The notes under the pieces were generated by a model. The model had not been told where the DNA came from, ran no database searches, and saw nothing but the letters and a program-made list of their open reading frames with translations. Positions 9,960 to 18,331 of a DNA stretch of 64,000 bases are shown here, one piece after another (the first letter of the stretch is position 1; each line of letters begins with the position of its first letter). Origin of the DNA: Mesobacillus subterraneus (GTDB lineage: Bacteria > Bacillota > Bacilli > Bacillales > Cytobacillaceae); assembly GCF_000934845.1 (NCBI RefSeq), contig NZ_JXIQ01000016.1, forward strand, positions 62,001-126,000. The letters run 5' to 3'. The position numbers were made by a program, and so were the translations under genes.

Positions 9960-12371
9960 GTGATAGAAATCAAAGACAAACAAATTGTTATAGACGGTAA
10001 ACCTGAGCTTATCATGGCTGGAGAAATCCATTATTTTAGGCTCCCACCAAGTGAATGGCAGGATCGCTTAGATAAATTAAAGCTTGCCGGCTGCAACGCT
10101 GTTTCTACATATGTTCCCTGGTTGATCCACGAGCCGACAGAAGGGAAGATTGACCTTATCGGTAAAACTCGTCCCGAACTGGATTTGAAAGGGTTCATTG
10201 AGCTTTGTGAAAAGAATGATTTCTACTTTTTCCTTCGCCCGGGCCCATTTATTATGGCGGAAATGAAAAATGAGGGACTACCATTTTGGATTTATGAAAA
10301 ATATCCAGAAGTTATTCCGACAGGCTGGAACAAAAAGACAGCGACTACGAAGACTATTGATTATCTGGCTCCGCGCTTTTTAAATGCTGCAAAGAAGTGG
10401 TATAAGGCAGTTGTCGAAACGGTAACCCCCCACCTTCACCAAAATGGTGGAAAAATCATCGCTTTCCAACTTGATAATGAGATTGGTATGCTTTCCTGGG
10501 TCAGCAATACACCTGATTTGACTGAAAACGTCCTAATGGATTTTGCTGCATGGCTCGAAAAAGAATATAAGCCTGAGGTACTCTCTGAAAGGTATCCATT
10601 TGATTTACGCGAAATGCAAGCGCGAAATAATGCGATTCGGTCACCAAAGGAATCTTATGCACCGCAGCTTATGAAAGATCTTGGTTATTATATGAGAAAT
10701 CGTTTTGCCAGATATGTCGCCACCCTTCGTGGCTATGCTGAAGAGTACGGAGTGAAAAATATTCCTTTCGTTGTGAATATTCACGGGACGGGCGGCCTGA
10801 GAGGTTTCACATTCCCCATTGGCATTAGTCAGCTGTACGAGTCATATACCCAGGGACCTGGTTATCTATCAGGCTCTGATATCTATTTTGGAGATTTAGA
10901 GATGAATAACTTTCAGGATCTTTATTTGATCAATGGTTTCATGGATTCAGTCCATCTTCCGGATCAGCCGCTGACATCCGTAGAATTCAATTGCGGTGAT
11001 GGAAATTTTGGAAATACCTACGGTGGCCGATATGATCCATCAGCAGCTGATCTGAAGGCGAGAATGTGCATTGCTCAGGGAAATCGCATGATCAATTATT
11101 ACCTGTTCACAGGTGGTTATAACTTTCGGTGGGATGTCCCTCTTAATGATGGAAATGACCGAATCGCTTTTACAGGCGAAAGGCATGGTTTTGCTGCACC
11201 TGTCAGTCCTGAAGGCGAGCTTAATTATACATTCCCGAGAATGGCTAGGGGAATCAGGACGATAATGGCAGTGGCAGAAAAGGCGGCTGCCATGGATGAG
11301 GAGCGAGATGATGTCAAATTTGCTTTCATTCCGGATTATTATATGACAGAATACCGCTATGCAAAGAGTGAGAAAATGGCTGCAATTACCGCCAATCTTG
11401 AAGCTAATCGCGCCTCCGGATCATGGGAAATGATGGCGAGAGGAATGCTACTATCAGGTTATCGTTTTGGAGCTACAGATATCCAGAATAGGCCACTTTC
11501 TCCTAAAGAAACTCCGGTTCTCGCGCTGCCTTCTGCCAGGTATATGAGTGCGAATATCCAGCTAAAGCTAGTGGAGTATATGGAAACAGGAGGCGGAGTT
11601 CTTCTTTATGGAGAGGTTCCACAATATGATATGGAGGGAAAGGACTGCACGATTCTGGCAGATGCCTTTGGCGTTAAGCATAAGGGAATACTGAGGGATT
11701 CTGGGGAATTTTACTTATCCCTCTATGCAGACGGATGGGCTGCTCCAAGACCGGAGATTCGTTCATATTTTGCTCAGGTGTTTGACGTGGACAAAACCAC
11801 TCCGCTTTTCAGAGTATATGGAACCGATGAAGTTTGTGGTTTTCAGACAAGCAATGGAAAGGGAGGAGCCATTGTTATTGCCGGAGCTCTCCCTGGAGAT
11901 TTTCAGTTTATCAAGGAGGCACTAGAAAGGCTAGGCGCAAAGGCTAAGTTAACACATGATTTCAAAGATCATGGAATTTTCATGACGTCTACAGCCAACA
12001 AGGAAGGGGAAAGATTCATCCATCTGCTGAATCTAGACGGTTTTGATAAGAGCTTCCATATCTGTGAACAAGGTACAGTTTTGTTCGGTGGGAAAGAAAT
12101 AACCCTTCAGTGCAAAGAGGGCGTCATGCTTCCCTTCAATATGGCATTCGGTAACAGGAAAATCGTATGGTCTACAGCTGAAATCATAGCTATTAAGGAA
12201 GATTCAATTGAATTCCGTCTGACACAAAACCAGGATGTAATCGCCTTCAAAGCAGGAGTTGGAATAAAACCTTCTGAAAACTACGAGTTAAAGTTTGAAG
12301 AAACATTAGTGAAAGTAATTTCAAAGAATCATAGCAAGGTTAATGACCAACTGATTGTCCATTTTGCTTAA
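9960..12371 (+). CDS. GH35-family glycosidase or transglycosylase
   Basis: GTG at 9960 is chosen because AGGGAAGGAAG ends 9 bases upstream; the in-frame GTG at 9951 would overlap that site. The 803-residue product has the GH35 N-terminal barrel: MAGEIHYFRLPPSEWQDRL, then NAVSTYVPWLIHEP and FFLRPGPFIMAEMKNEGLPFW, with QLDNEIG (about 170) likely carrying the acid/base Glu and TSVEFNCGDG (about 345) the nucleophile Glu. Such proteins are normally called beta-galactosidase. In a beta-1,2-glucan locus another role is plausible, because a GH35 member from Ignavibacterium album encoded beside endo-beta-1,2-glucanase homologues transfers glucosyl units on beta-1,2-gluco-oligosaccharides. No signal peptide is seen. 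Family certain, activity open. Confidence 0.85.
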   Translation: MIEIKDKQIVIDGKPELIMAGEIHYFRLPPSEWQDRLDKLKLAGCNAVSTYVPWLIHEPTEGKIDLIGKTRPELDLKGFIELCEKNDFYFFLRPGPFIMAEMKNEGLPFWIYEKYPEVIPTGWNKKTATTKTIDYLAPRFLNAAKKWYKAVVETVTPHLHQNGGKIIAFQLDNEIGMLSWVSNTPDLTENVLMDFAAWLEKEYKPEVLSERYPFDLREMQARNNAIRSPKESYAPQLMKDLGYYMRNRFARYVATLRGYAEEYGVKNIPFVVNIHGTGGLRGFTFPIGISQLYESYTQGPGYLSGSDIYFGDLEMNNFQDLYLINGFMDSVHLPDQPLTSVEFNCGDGNFGNTYGGRYDPSAADLKARMCIAQGNRMINYYLFTGGYNFRWDVPLNDGNDRIAFTGERHGFAAPVSPEGELNYTFPRMARGIRTIMAVAEKAAAMDEERDDVKFAFIPDYYMTEYRYAKSEKMAAITANLEANRASGSWEMMARGMLLSGYRFGATDIQNRPLSPKETPVLALPSARYMSANIQLKLVEYMETGGGVLLYGEVPQYDMEGKDCTILADAFGVKHKGILRDSGEFYLSLYADGWAAPRPEIRSYFAQVFDVDKTTPLFRVYGTDEVCGFQTSNGKGGAIVIAGALPGDFQFIKEALERLGAKAKLTHDFKDHGIFMTSTANKEGERFIHLLNLDGFDKSFHICEQGTVLFGGKEITLQCKEGVMLPFNMAFGNRKIVWSTAEIIAIKEDSIEFRLTQNQDVIAFKAGVGIKPSENYELKFEETLVKVISKNHSKVNDQLIVHFA

Positions 12372-12426
12372 GCTATACAAGTCTATACCACATATGCTTT
12401 GTTCCTATTCAAGGAGGTGAAACACT

Positions 12427-13782
12427 ATGTTGCGTAAACAAAAGAAAATCTCGATCCTGATTTTAGTCTTTGTTGTTGTAGTCGCAACATCACTAATTTT
12501 GTCTGCAATAAACAAGGCGAAGGAGGAATGGAATTTTAAAAAGGAACTAAAAACGATCGCAGAAGACACGTATCGCTACTTTGAGGATTTCACGGACTAT
12601 GAAACTGGCTTGCCTTATGATATTGTCCGAATAAAAAATGAAGACCTAGAGGAAGGCAAGCATACATCTCCGACCAATATAGCTATGTATATGCTGAGTA
12701 CTATTTCAGCGGATGAACTAGGTTTTATTTCCGGGAAAGAAGCAATCAGCCGTATTCAAAAGATACTGAACACACTGGAGAAGATGGATAAATGGAACGG
12801 CCTTTACTATAATTGGTATTATACGAAAGATGGGTCAATAATGAAGGACTGGGGTCAGTTCATTTCCCAGGTTGACAATGGTTGGCTGTCAGCAGGCTTG
12901 ATTACTTCCGGCCAAGCATACCCCTCCTTGCAGAGCCAGACTAGCAAAATTGTAAAAAGTATGGATTTTTCTGCTTTATATGATCCAAAAGTTGGTCAGT
13001 TCCGCGGAGGATATTTTGTGGATAAAGGAGAATACACCGGACATCACTATGGAACTTTTTATACAGAACCTCGTCTGGGCAGTTATATAGCAATTGGAAA
13101 AGGGGATGTTAGCGCAGATCATTGGTGGAAAATGTATCGCACTCAGCCTGCAAAAGATAACTGGCAATCCCAGACTCCAAAAGGAGAAATGCGGAATTAT
13201 CACGGGATTGACTTGTTCCAAGGACATTATGAATACAACGGAGTGAAATATGTTCCCACATGGGGCGGAAGTATGTTCGAGGCTATGATGCCCGGGATGA
13301 TCATGAAAGAGAAAGAACTTGGGAAGAATGGGCTTGGTTTGAACAATCAGCATTACGTCAACCTTCAAATTGCATATGCCAAGGAGAAGGGATACTCTGC
13401 CTGGGGTTTATCTCCGGCAGCCACTCCTGATGGGTATAGTGAATTTGCTGCTACTCCGTTAGGAATTTCCGGCTATAAGGATGATGGCACCGTTACAGCA
13501 TATGCATCATTTCTTGCCCTTGAATATGCAAAGCAAGATGTCATGGAAAATATAAAGGTGCTAAAGGAAATGAAAATCTACGGCAAGTATGGATTCTATG
13601 ATTCTGTCAATTTGAATACCAATAGGGTTACAGAAGCCTATCTTGCTCTGGACCAGGGAATGATCATGGTTTCAGTTACGAATTATCTTTTGGATGGAAT
13701 AATACGTGACCATTTCCACAGTAATAAGATTGCCAGCGAGGCTGAATATCTGCTTTTAGAAGAGGATTTTATGATCCGATAG
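12427..13782 (+). CDS. Membrane-anchored DUF3131-type putative glucanase
   Basis: A 451-residue protein with one N-terminal membrane segment (residues about 9-29, rich in I/V/L) that would anchor the rest outside the cell. The body shows a DUF3131-like pattern: TSPTNIAMYMLSTISADELGF, WNGLYYNWYYTKDG and FISQVDNGWLSAGL, which also resembles the glycoamylase module of cyclic beta-1,2-glucan synthases and the wider GH144-related clan. It is plausibly the extracellular enzyme that starts glucan breakdown, with the protein at 8618 acting inside; this is inference. ATG has AAGGAGGTG upstream. The gene ends the operon at a strong terminator. Confidence 0.7.
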   Translation: MLRKQKKISILILVFVVVVATSLILSAINKAKEEWNFKKELKTIAEDTYRYFEDFTDYETGLPYDIVRIKNEDLEEGKHTSPTNIAMYMLSTISADELGFISGKEAISRIQKILNTLEKMDKWNGLYYNWYYTKDGSIMKDWGQFISQVDNGWLSAGLITSGQAYPSLQSQTSKIVKSMDFSALYDPKVGQFRGGYFVDKGEYTGHHYGTFYTEPRLGSYIAIGKGDVSADHWWKMYRTQPAKDNWQSQTPKGEMRNYHGIDLFQGHYEYNGVKYVPTWGGSMFEAMMPGMIMKEKELGKNGLGLNNQHYVNLQIAYAKEKGYSAWGLSPAATPDGYSEFAATPLGISGYKDDGTVTAYASFLALEYAKQDVMENIKVLKEMKIYGKYGFYDSVNLNTNRVTEAYLALDQGMIMVSVTNYLLDGIIRDHFHSNKIASEAEYLLLEEDFMIR

Positions 13783-13805
13783 CAGCTTGACATTGTTAAT
13801 TAGAG

Positions 13806-13835
13806 AAAAAGCTTGCTCAAATGACCAAGCTTTTT
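13806..13835. terminator. Bidirectional intrinsic terminator
   Basis: AAAAAGCTTG and CAAGCTTTTT form a 10-bp perfect stem with a 10-base loop, T-rich on both sides. It lies between the convergent glycan operon and lacI-type gene. Confidence 0.85.
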
Positions 13836-13865
13836 CCCATTATCCCACAATTTTAATGAGATTTA

Positions 13866-14831
13866 TTATTTTACCGAATCACCTTCAAAAAGGCTTACCT
13901 GGATGACTTGCTTTTTCTGAGCTGCTTCCACTCCGCTGATGGTAGCCAGTAAGGCATCTGAGGCAAGAGCACCCCAGCTTTTCTTTGAATAGGCAATCGT
14001 TGTCAGTCTCGGAACAATATATGCCGATACTTCAATATTATCGAAACCAATGATATTGATATCTTTGCCGATTTCATACTCTGTTTTAGACAAATAATCG
14101 TACATGCCGATGGCCATTTCATCGTTGAAACAGAACACTCCAACAGGCCCATTAAATCCAGTGGTAATTTGTTTCGCCGCCTGTTCCCCTGATTCTTTGT
14201 TGAAATGACCAGGAATCTCGGTATACTGAATGTCTTTATGCTGAGTCATCAAGCTCCTGACTGATTCAAGACGTTTGATGGAATCATAGGAATCAGATGG
14301 GCCTGTTACTGCGTAGATTTTTTTTAATGCTGCTTCAATAAGCCTGCCAATCGCCAGTGCTGCTCCGGTTTTGTTGTCAAGGAGGACCTGGGTGATATTA
14401 GGGTGATCGAGCTCACGGTCCAACACAACAATTTTATGACCCCGCTCCGCATATGAAATTAATTCAGAATTATCAAAATTCGCATCCAAAATGATTGCTC
14501 CATCAATCATCCGTTCAGGTAAGAATCTGTGGGATTGTTTTCCAGTGCAAACAATCAACTCATAACCATTTTTGGTAAGTGCTTCACGCATTCCCTGCAG
14601 AAGTTGTCCATAAAAGGATCCGCTATAGTCTGTTAAAAATGCTCCTATAATCCTTGTTTCCCGCTTTTTTAAGTTACGGGCAGCTGCATTAGGAATATAA
14701 TTTAATTCCTTTGCAACTGCCAATATCTTTTTTCTCGTCTCCTCTGTGACTTTAGAGCTGCCATTTAAAGCATATGAAACAGTAGAAATTGAAACACCCG
14801 CACTCTTCGCGATATCTTTTATGCCTGCCAC
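13866..14831 (-). CDS. LacI-family transcriptional regulator
   Basis: A 321-residue repressor. Residues 1-22 are the classic LacI helix-turn-helix, IKDIAKSAGVSISTVSYALN, followed by the hinge helix (NYIPNAAARNL) and a periplasmic-binding-like ligand domain with GAFLTDYSGSFYGQLLQG and VFCFNDEMAIGMYDYL. It most likely senses a sugar from beta-1,2-glucan breakdown and controls this locus. A perfect 20-bp palindrome with the central CG typical of LacI-family sites lies just upstream of the GH3 gene at 20539-20558 and is the best candidate operator in the window. Confidence 0.93.
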   Translation of the reverse strand: MAGIKDIAKSAGVSISTVSYALNGSSKVTEETRKKILAVAKELNYIPNAAARNLKKRETRIIGAFLTDYSGSFYGQLLQGMREALTKNGYELIVCTGKQSHRFLPERMIDGAIILDANFDNSELISYAERGHKIVVLDRELDHPNITQVLLDNKTGAALAIGRLIEAALKKIYAVTGPSDSYDSIKRLESVRSLMTQHKDIQYTEIPGHFNKESGEQAAKQITTGFNGPVGVFCFNDEMAIGMYDYLSKTEYEIGKDINIIGFDNIEVSAYIVPRLTTIAYSKKSWGALASDALLATISGVEAAQKKQVIQVSLFEGDSVK

Positions 14832-14916
14832 TTCGTTCTCCCCTATCTATTGCATGAACTATCCTTTTATTATAACTCTGTTTCCATAGTTTCATACAGT
14901 ATTAGAGTGCATAGAG

Positions 14917-14945
14917 AGCCGGCAGCAAAACAATGGCTGCTGGCT
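14917..14945. terminator. Hairpin between GH94 and lacI-type genes
   Basis: AGCCGGCAGC and GCTGCTGGCT pair with one mismatch around a 9-base loop, just after the stop of the GH94 gene. It has only a weak T tract, so it may be a poor terminator letting some GH94 message read into the regulator gene. Confidence 0.45.
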
Positions 14946-14963
14946 TGAATTTATCCTAAAAGA

Positions 14964-17900
14964 TTACAAAGCTTCATTACATATATATATATCAATCATA
15001 TTGTTTTTTGCCAAAAGCTTTTCGTCAAGCAATTCCTTGCTGATTAGGAAGCCTCCTTGACGATAACGGTTTGATAGAGCAATTGCTTCGATTTTTTCAC
15101 CATTAATTTCGACAGTTTGATTTTGGCTGCCTTTTAAATGGTAGTTAAAGGTTATCGGCTTGTTTTGATAGGTGAATTTAAACCTTAAGCCATCCAACTC
15201 GGAAGGAAGAATTGGGTCAATGATAAGATCCCCTGATTTCCTGCGTATTCCCAAGCTATTTGAGACCAACTGATTCATATAGATCCCAGGACCGCTAGAA
15301 TAGATACGCCATCCGCCCTTTACAGGGACAGTACCTTTTCTTAATTCATCGAATCGTTCTTGTGCCTCGTAGCGGTTATTAAATTTACCATCTGAACTGC
15401 TGAAATATGCATTGCTTTGGCGTAATTCTGCATTTGGTACAGCATCCTGGAGACGGACTGGATTGATCATTTCCAACCCTTTCCATACTTCGTTAGTCTT
15501 GCCGAGTTTCGCCATTGCTTCAACAAAGCGGATGTGAGCATGCACATATTGAAGCCCGATTTCACGTCCGAAATTCGCTGCCTGTTCTGCCCGTTTAAAG
15601 TTGGTACTAACGCCGCCTTCATATTGGGCAGGACGATTCATCAGGCGAACGCCATCCGGGCAGTACAATTTTTCCTTTATCAACTTATAATGGTTCTCTG
15701 CCTGTTCTGGTGTCAGTAATTCACTGATTATGCTTCTTGTCATTGGCAACAGGCGATAATGGATACCCGTTTTTGTGTCCTCTGGATGAACCATCAATTC
15801 TAGCTTTCCGGGCTCCTCCATATAGACGAACCCAGGAACCACATCGGTTTGCAGCAAATATTTGTTAAAGTCTGTCTCAATGCCATCAGCCAGTGCCTTT
15901 AATTCCCTTGCCTCATCTGCTTCAACGCTTTCAAGAACACTCGAAAGAGTATTCAGTGCTTGATACGTAAGGGATACTGTCCAACTGCTGATCATATATT
16001 GCTTCAATTGTGCGTTTGCAGGCTGAAGCGTATCATCCCAATCACCGTCTCCATAGGAAGAAAGGAAAGTATCATGCAGGAAGTGGTCCTTAATATACTG
16101 GATTTCCTTCTTCGCATGCTCAAGAATCGTCGCTTCCTCTTCAGTGAACAGGAAGCTGCCTCTTATCGTATAAGGAACTTTTTCCTTTAAAAAAGCAAAA
16201 TCACTGGTTACCCTTAAATAATCTGCGAGGACCTTTAATGGCCAGACAATAATATCCCCGTGGCTTTCATCTGCTTGGATCCGGAAATAATTATCGAACA
16301 TAAACCATTGCGGCCAGTTCCCATCATCCTCAAATTGGTGTTTATAAACAGTTTTAATAATTTCTTTTACCGTATAGTCATTTTGGTTTGCCAGAAAGTA
16401 TTCCACTGGCCCCTGGCAAACATCCCGGGTTCCCCAAGCGGCGCCGCCATATTGTTCAAGGCCGTGGGGGACAGAGAAGTGAACAAGCATATTGTGTGTA
16501 TACCACCATGCCAGCGCATTAACTTTTTCGATTGAATCTCCGGAATTATCTTTTGATAACTTAAAGTCGTTCATCACTTTTTTGAAATAGCTGCGGTACT
16601 TAGCAATCTCTTCGCCCTTTGTTCCTTTGAACAGAGGGATTTCTTCACCATGAAGAAGTCCTTGGATGGTCATTGTCCATTGGGAGGACTTCTCCAGTTT
16701 CAATACAACCAAGCTTGAGACATCGGTTGCAAAGTCTGGAGAAAATACTTCTTCGCCTGCCAAGTTCATCTCTGCACCAACCAAATGGAGGCGATAACTA
16801 AGATTAGGGTATGTTTGGCCACTATCAGATCTTTCGTCAGCACGGAAGGTAATTGTCTGGCCTTCATTTTCGATATGGAAAGGCACTTCGTACTCATTTC
16901 CGTTCATCGTCACCTGATTCGTAACAATGAAACGGTAATCTTTTCCTAGTGATGATTTCACGTTCAGGATCAGCTCTGGTGAATCGACAGCAGTGAAGTT
17001 CGTAACAATGATGGTGTCTGCAGCAAATTTGTAATACCAGCGTGTGTAATTGAATCCCATTTCAAACAGTGAAGGCATAGTTAATTGTCGAAACTTGCCT
17101 TCAAGCTCGATATAGAGTCGCTGACCACTGGTTTTCAGAACGTTTAACGCGTTGCGTGCATTTGTCACCATTTTATTGAAGGATGTATTTCCAACAACGA
17201 TTTGGGAATTGAAAATTCCATACATATAGGATGTTGTCGTCAAAGTGTTGGATTTTATGGAATCATTGTTTCCTGTCATCACGATTGTTCCATGCGGGCG
17301 CTCAACTAAAAGTTCCTTTTCTTTTAGAACGATATGTTCATATGTTGCAGTAAAGAAACTGAGCAGAGTGCCGTCTTTAGATTCCTCGAGGATCCGCTTG
17401 GGGAAAAGGTTGTCTATTTCTTCACTGGTGAACTTTTCAGTTTTAATTGGGCTTCCAAAGGTCTCTGATAAATGAATCTGTGGAACATCATTCCAATTAC
17501 TATCAGTAGTTTGTATTGCTTTCCATGTCTTTTCAACTTCATCTCGAAATTCAATTTCAGTAACTGCTTCAGTGTGATTTTCTTTGAATAAACTGTAAAA
17601 AATGAATTGTTCCTTGCCATCGATCAAAACTTTGGCAGATTGTAATGCAGCGAATGCAAATTCATACTGATATACATAATTTGGCAATTCTAATTTTTTC
17701 AGCGCTTCTGGCTTATTAGTTTCCTTGTAGGATAATCCGTAAAACTGGAAACCGTCTGTTAAATAGCCGGTTGTCTTTGTAAGCGAACCTTGCTGCAGGT
17801 AGGGAAATCCTCCTGGCTGTGGCATATTCTGTCTTGAACAAATGACATAACCATTATTATCATTAAATACTTGATGATCAATATATTGCGACATATAAGA

Positions 17901-18317
17901 TTCATTGGATCTTACTGCTCCCTGGCTGGCAAGGCCGATATCTTGTGCGTAAATTACATCTACCTCCGCACCTGAACCTTCTAGTTCGACATTCCAGAAC
18001 CACACGCCGGATTCGCTAAGAATGAACGTGACTTTATATAATATCTGTCTCGCTGTGCCTTCCCAGACAACCTTCTTGTCTGAGTGTTTTAATGTGCTTT
18101 TTGACTTTACTCCTAATAATGGAACTGCATCTACAACCTCCCGCTCATCAAAAAAACGTAAGTAGAGATTATTTAGCGATCCGTCCACCGGGTTGCCAAT
18201 GATCTGGTTTAGCATAATATGTTCATGTGTTGCAATGTAGAGGTCACCTGTGTTAAGAAATGTGAAACAGAACTTGCCTTCTTCAATTGTAAACATTGAT
18301 TCTTTTAGGATTGGCAT
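14964..18317 (-). CDS. GH94 1,2-beta-oligoglucan phosphorylase (SOGP-type)
   Basis: An 1117-residue protein, nearly the length I recall for the Listeria innocua sophoro-oligosaccharide phosphorylase and longer than cellobiose phosphorylases (about 800). Features: a beta-sandwich N-terminal half, then the alpha/alpha barrel with WWYTHNMLVHFSVPHGLEQYGGAAWGTRD-type sequence near 604-632, GDIIVWPLKVLADY near 687-700 and the GH94 catalytic motif YGDGDWDDTLQP at 755-766. The family splits beta-1,2-glucosyl chains with phosphate, giving glucose 1-phosphate and a shorter chain in the cytoplasm. ATG has TGGAGG upstream and lies 14 bp after the GH3 gene, so they are co-transcribed. Specificity is inferred from length and context. 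Confidence 0.85.
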   Translation of the reverse strand: MPILKESMFTIEEGKFCFTFLNTGDLYIATHEHIMLNQIIGNPVDGSLNNLYLRFFDEREVVDAVPLLGVKSKSTLKHSDKKVVWEGTARQILYKVTFILSESGVWFWNVELEGSGAEVDVIYAQDIGLASQGAVRSNESYMSQYIDHQVFNDNNGYVICSRQNMPQPGGFPYLQQGSLTKTTGYLTDGFQFYGLSYKETNKPEALKKLELPNYVYQYEFAFAALQSAKVLIDGKEQFIFYSLFKENHTEAVTEIEFRDEVEKTWKAIQTTDSNWNDVPQIHLSETFGSPIKTEKFTSEEIDNLFPKRILEESKDGTLLSFFTATYEHIVLKEKELLVERPHGTIVMTGNNDSIKSNTLTTTSYMYGIFNSQIVVGNTSFNKMVTNARNALNVLKTSGQRLYIELEGKFRQLTMPSLFEMGFNYTRWYYKFAADTIIVTNFTAVDSPELILNVKSSLGKDYRFIVTNQVTMNGNEYEVPFHIENEGQTITFRADERSDSGQTYPNLSYRLHLVGAEMNLAGEEVFSPDFATDVSSLVVLKLEKSSQWTMTIQGLLHGEEIPLFKGTKGEEIAKYRSYFKKVMNDFKLSKDNSGDSIEKVNALAWWYTHNMLVHFSVPHGLEQYGGAAWGTRDVCQGPVEYFLANQNDYTVKEIIKTVYKHQFEDDGNWPQWFMFDNYFRIQADESHGDIIVWPLKVLADYLRVTSDFAFLKEKVPYTIRGSFLFTEEEATILEHAKKEIQYIKDHFLHDTFLSSYGDGDWDDTLQPANAQLKQYMISSWTVSLTYQALNTLSSVLESVEADEARELKALADGIETDFNKYLLQTDVVPGFVYMEEPGKLELMVHPEDTKTGIHYRLLPMTRSIISELLTPEQAENHYKLIKEKLYCPDGVRLMNRPAQYEGGVSTNFKRAEQAANFGREIGLQYVHAHIRFVEAMAKLGKTNEVWKGLEMINPVRLQDAVPNAELRQSNAYFSSSDGKFNNRYEAQERFDELRKGTVPVKGGWRIYSSGPGIYMNQLVSNSLGIRRKSGDLIIDPILPSELDGLRFKFTYQNKPITFNYHLKGSQNQTVEINGEKIEAIALSNRYRQGGFLISKELLDEKLLAKNNMIDIYICNEAL

Positions 18318-18331
18318 GATATAGCCTCCAT

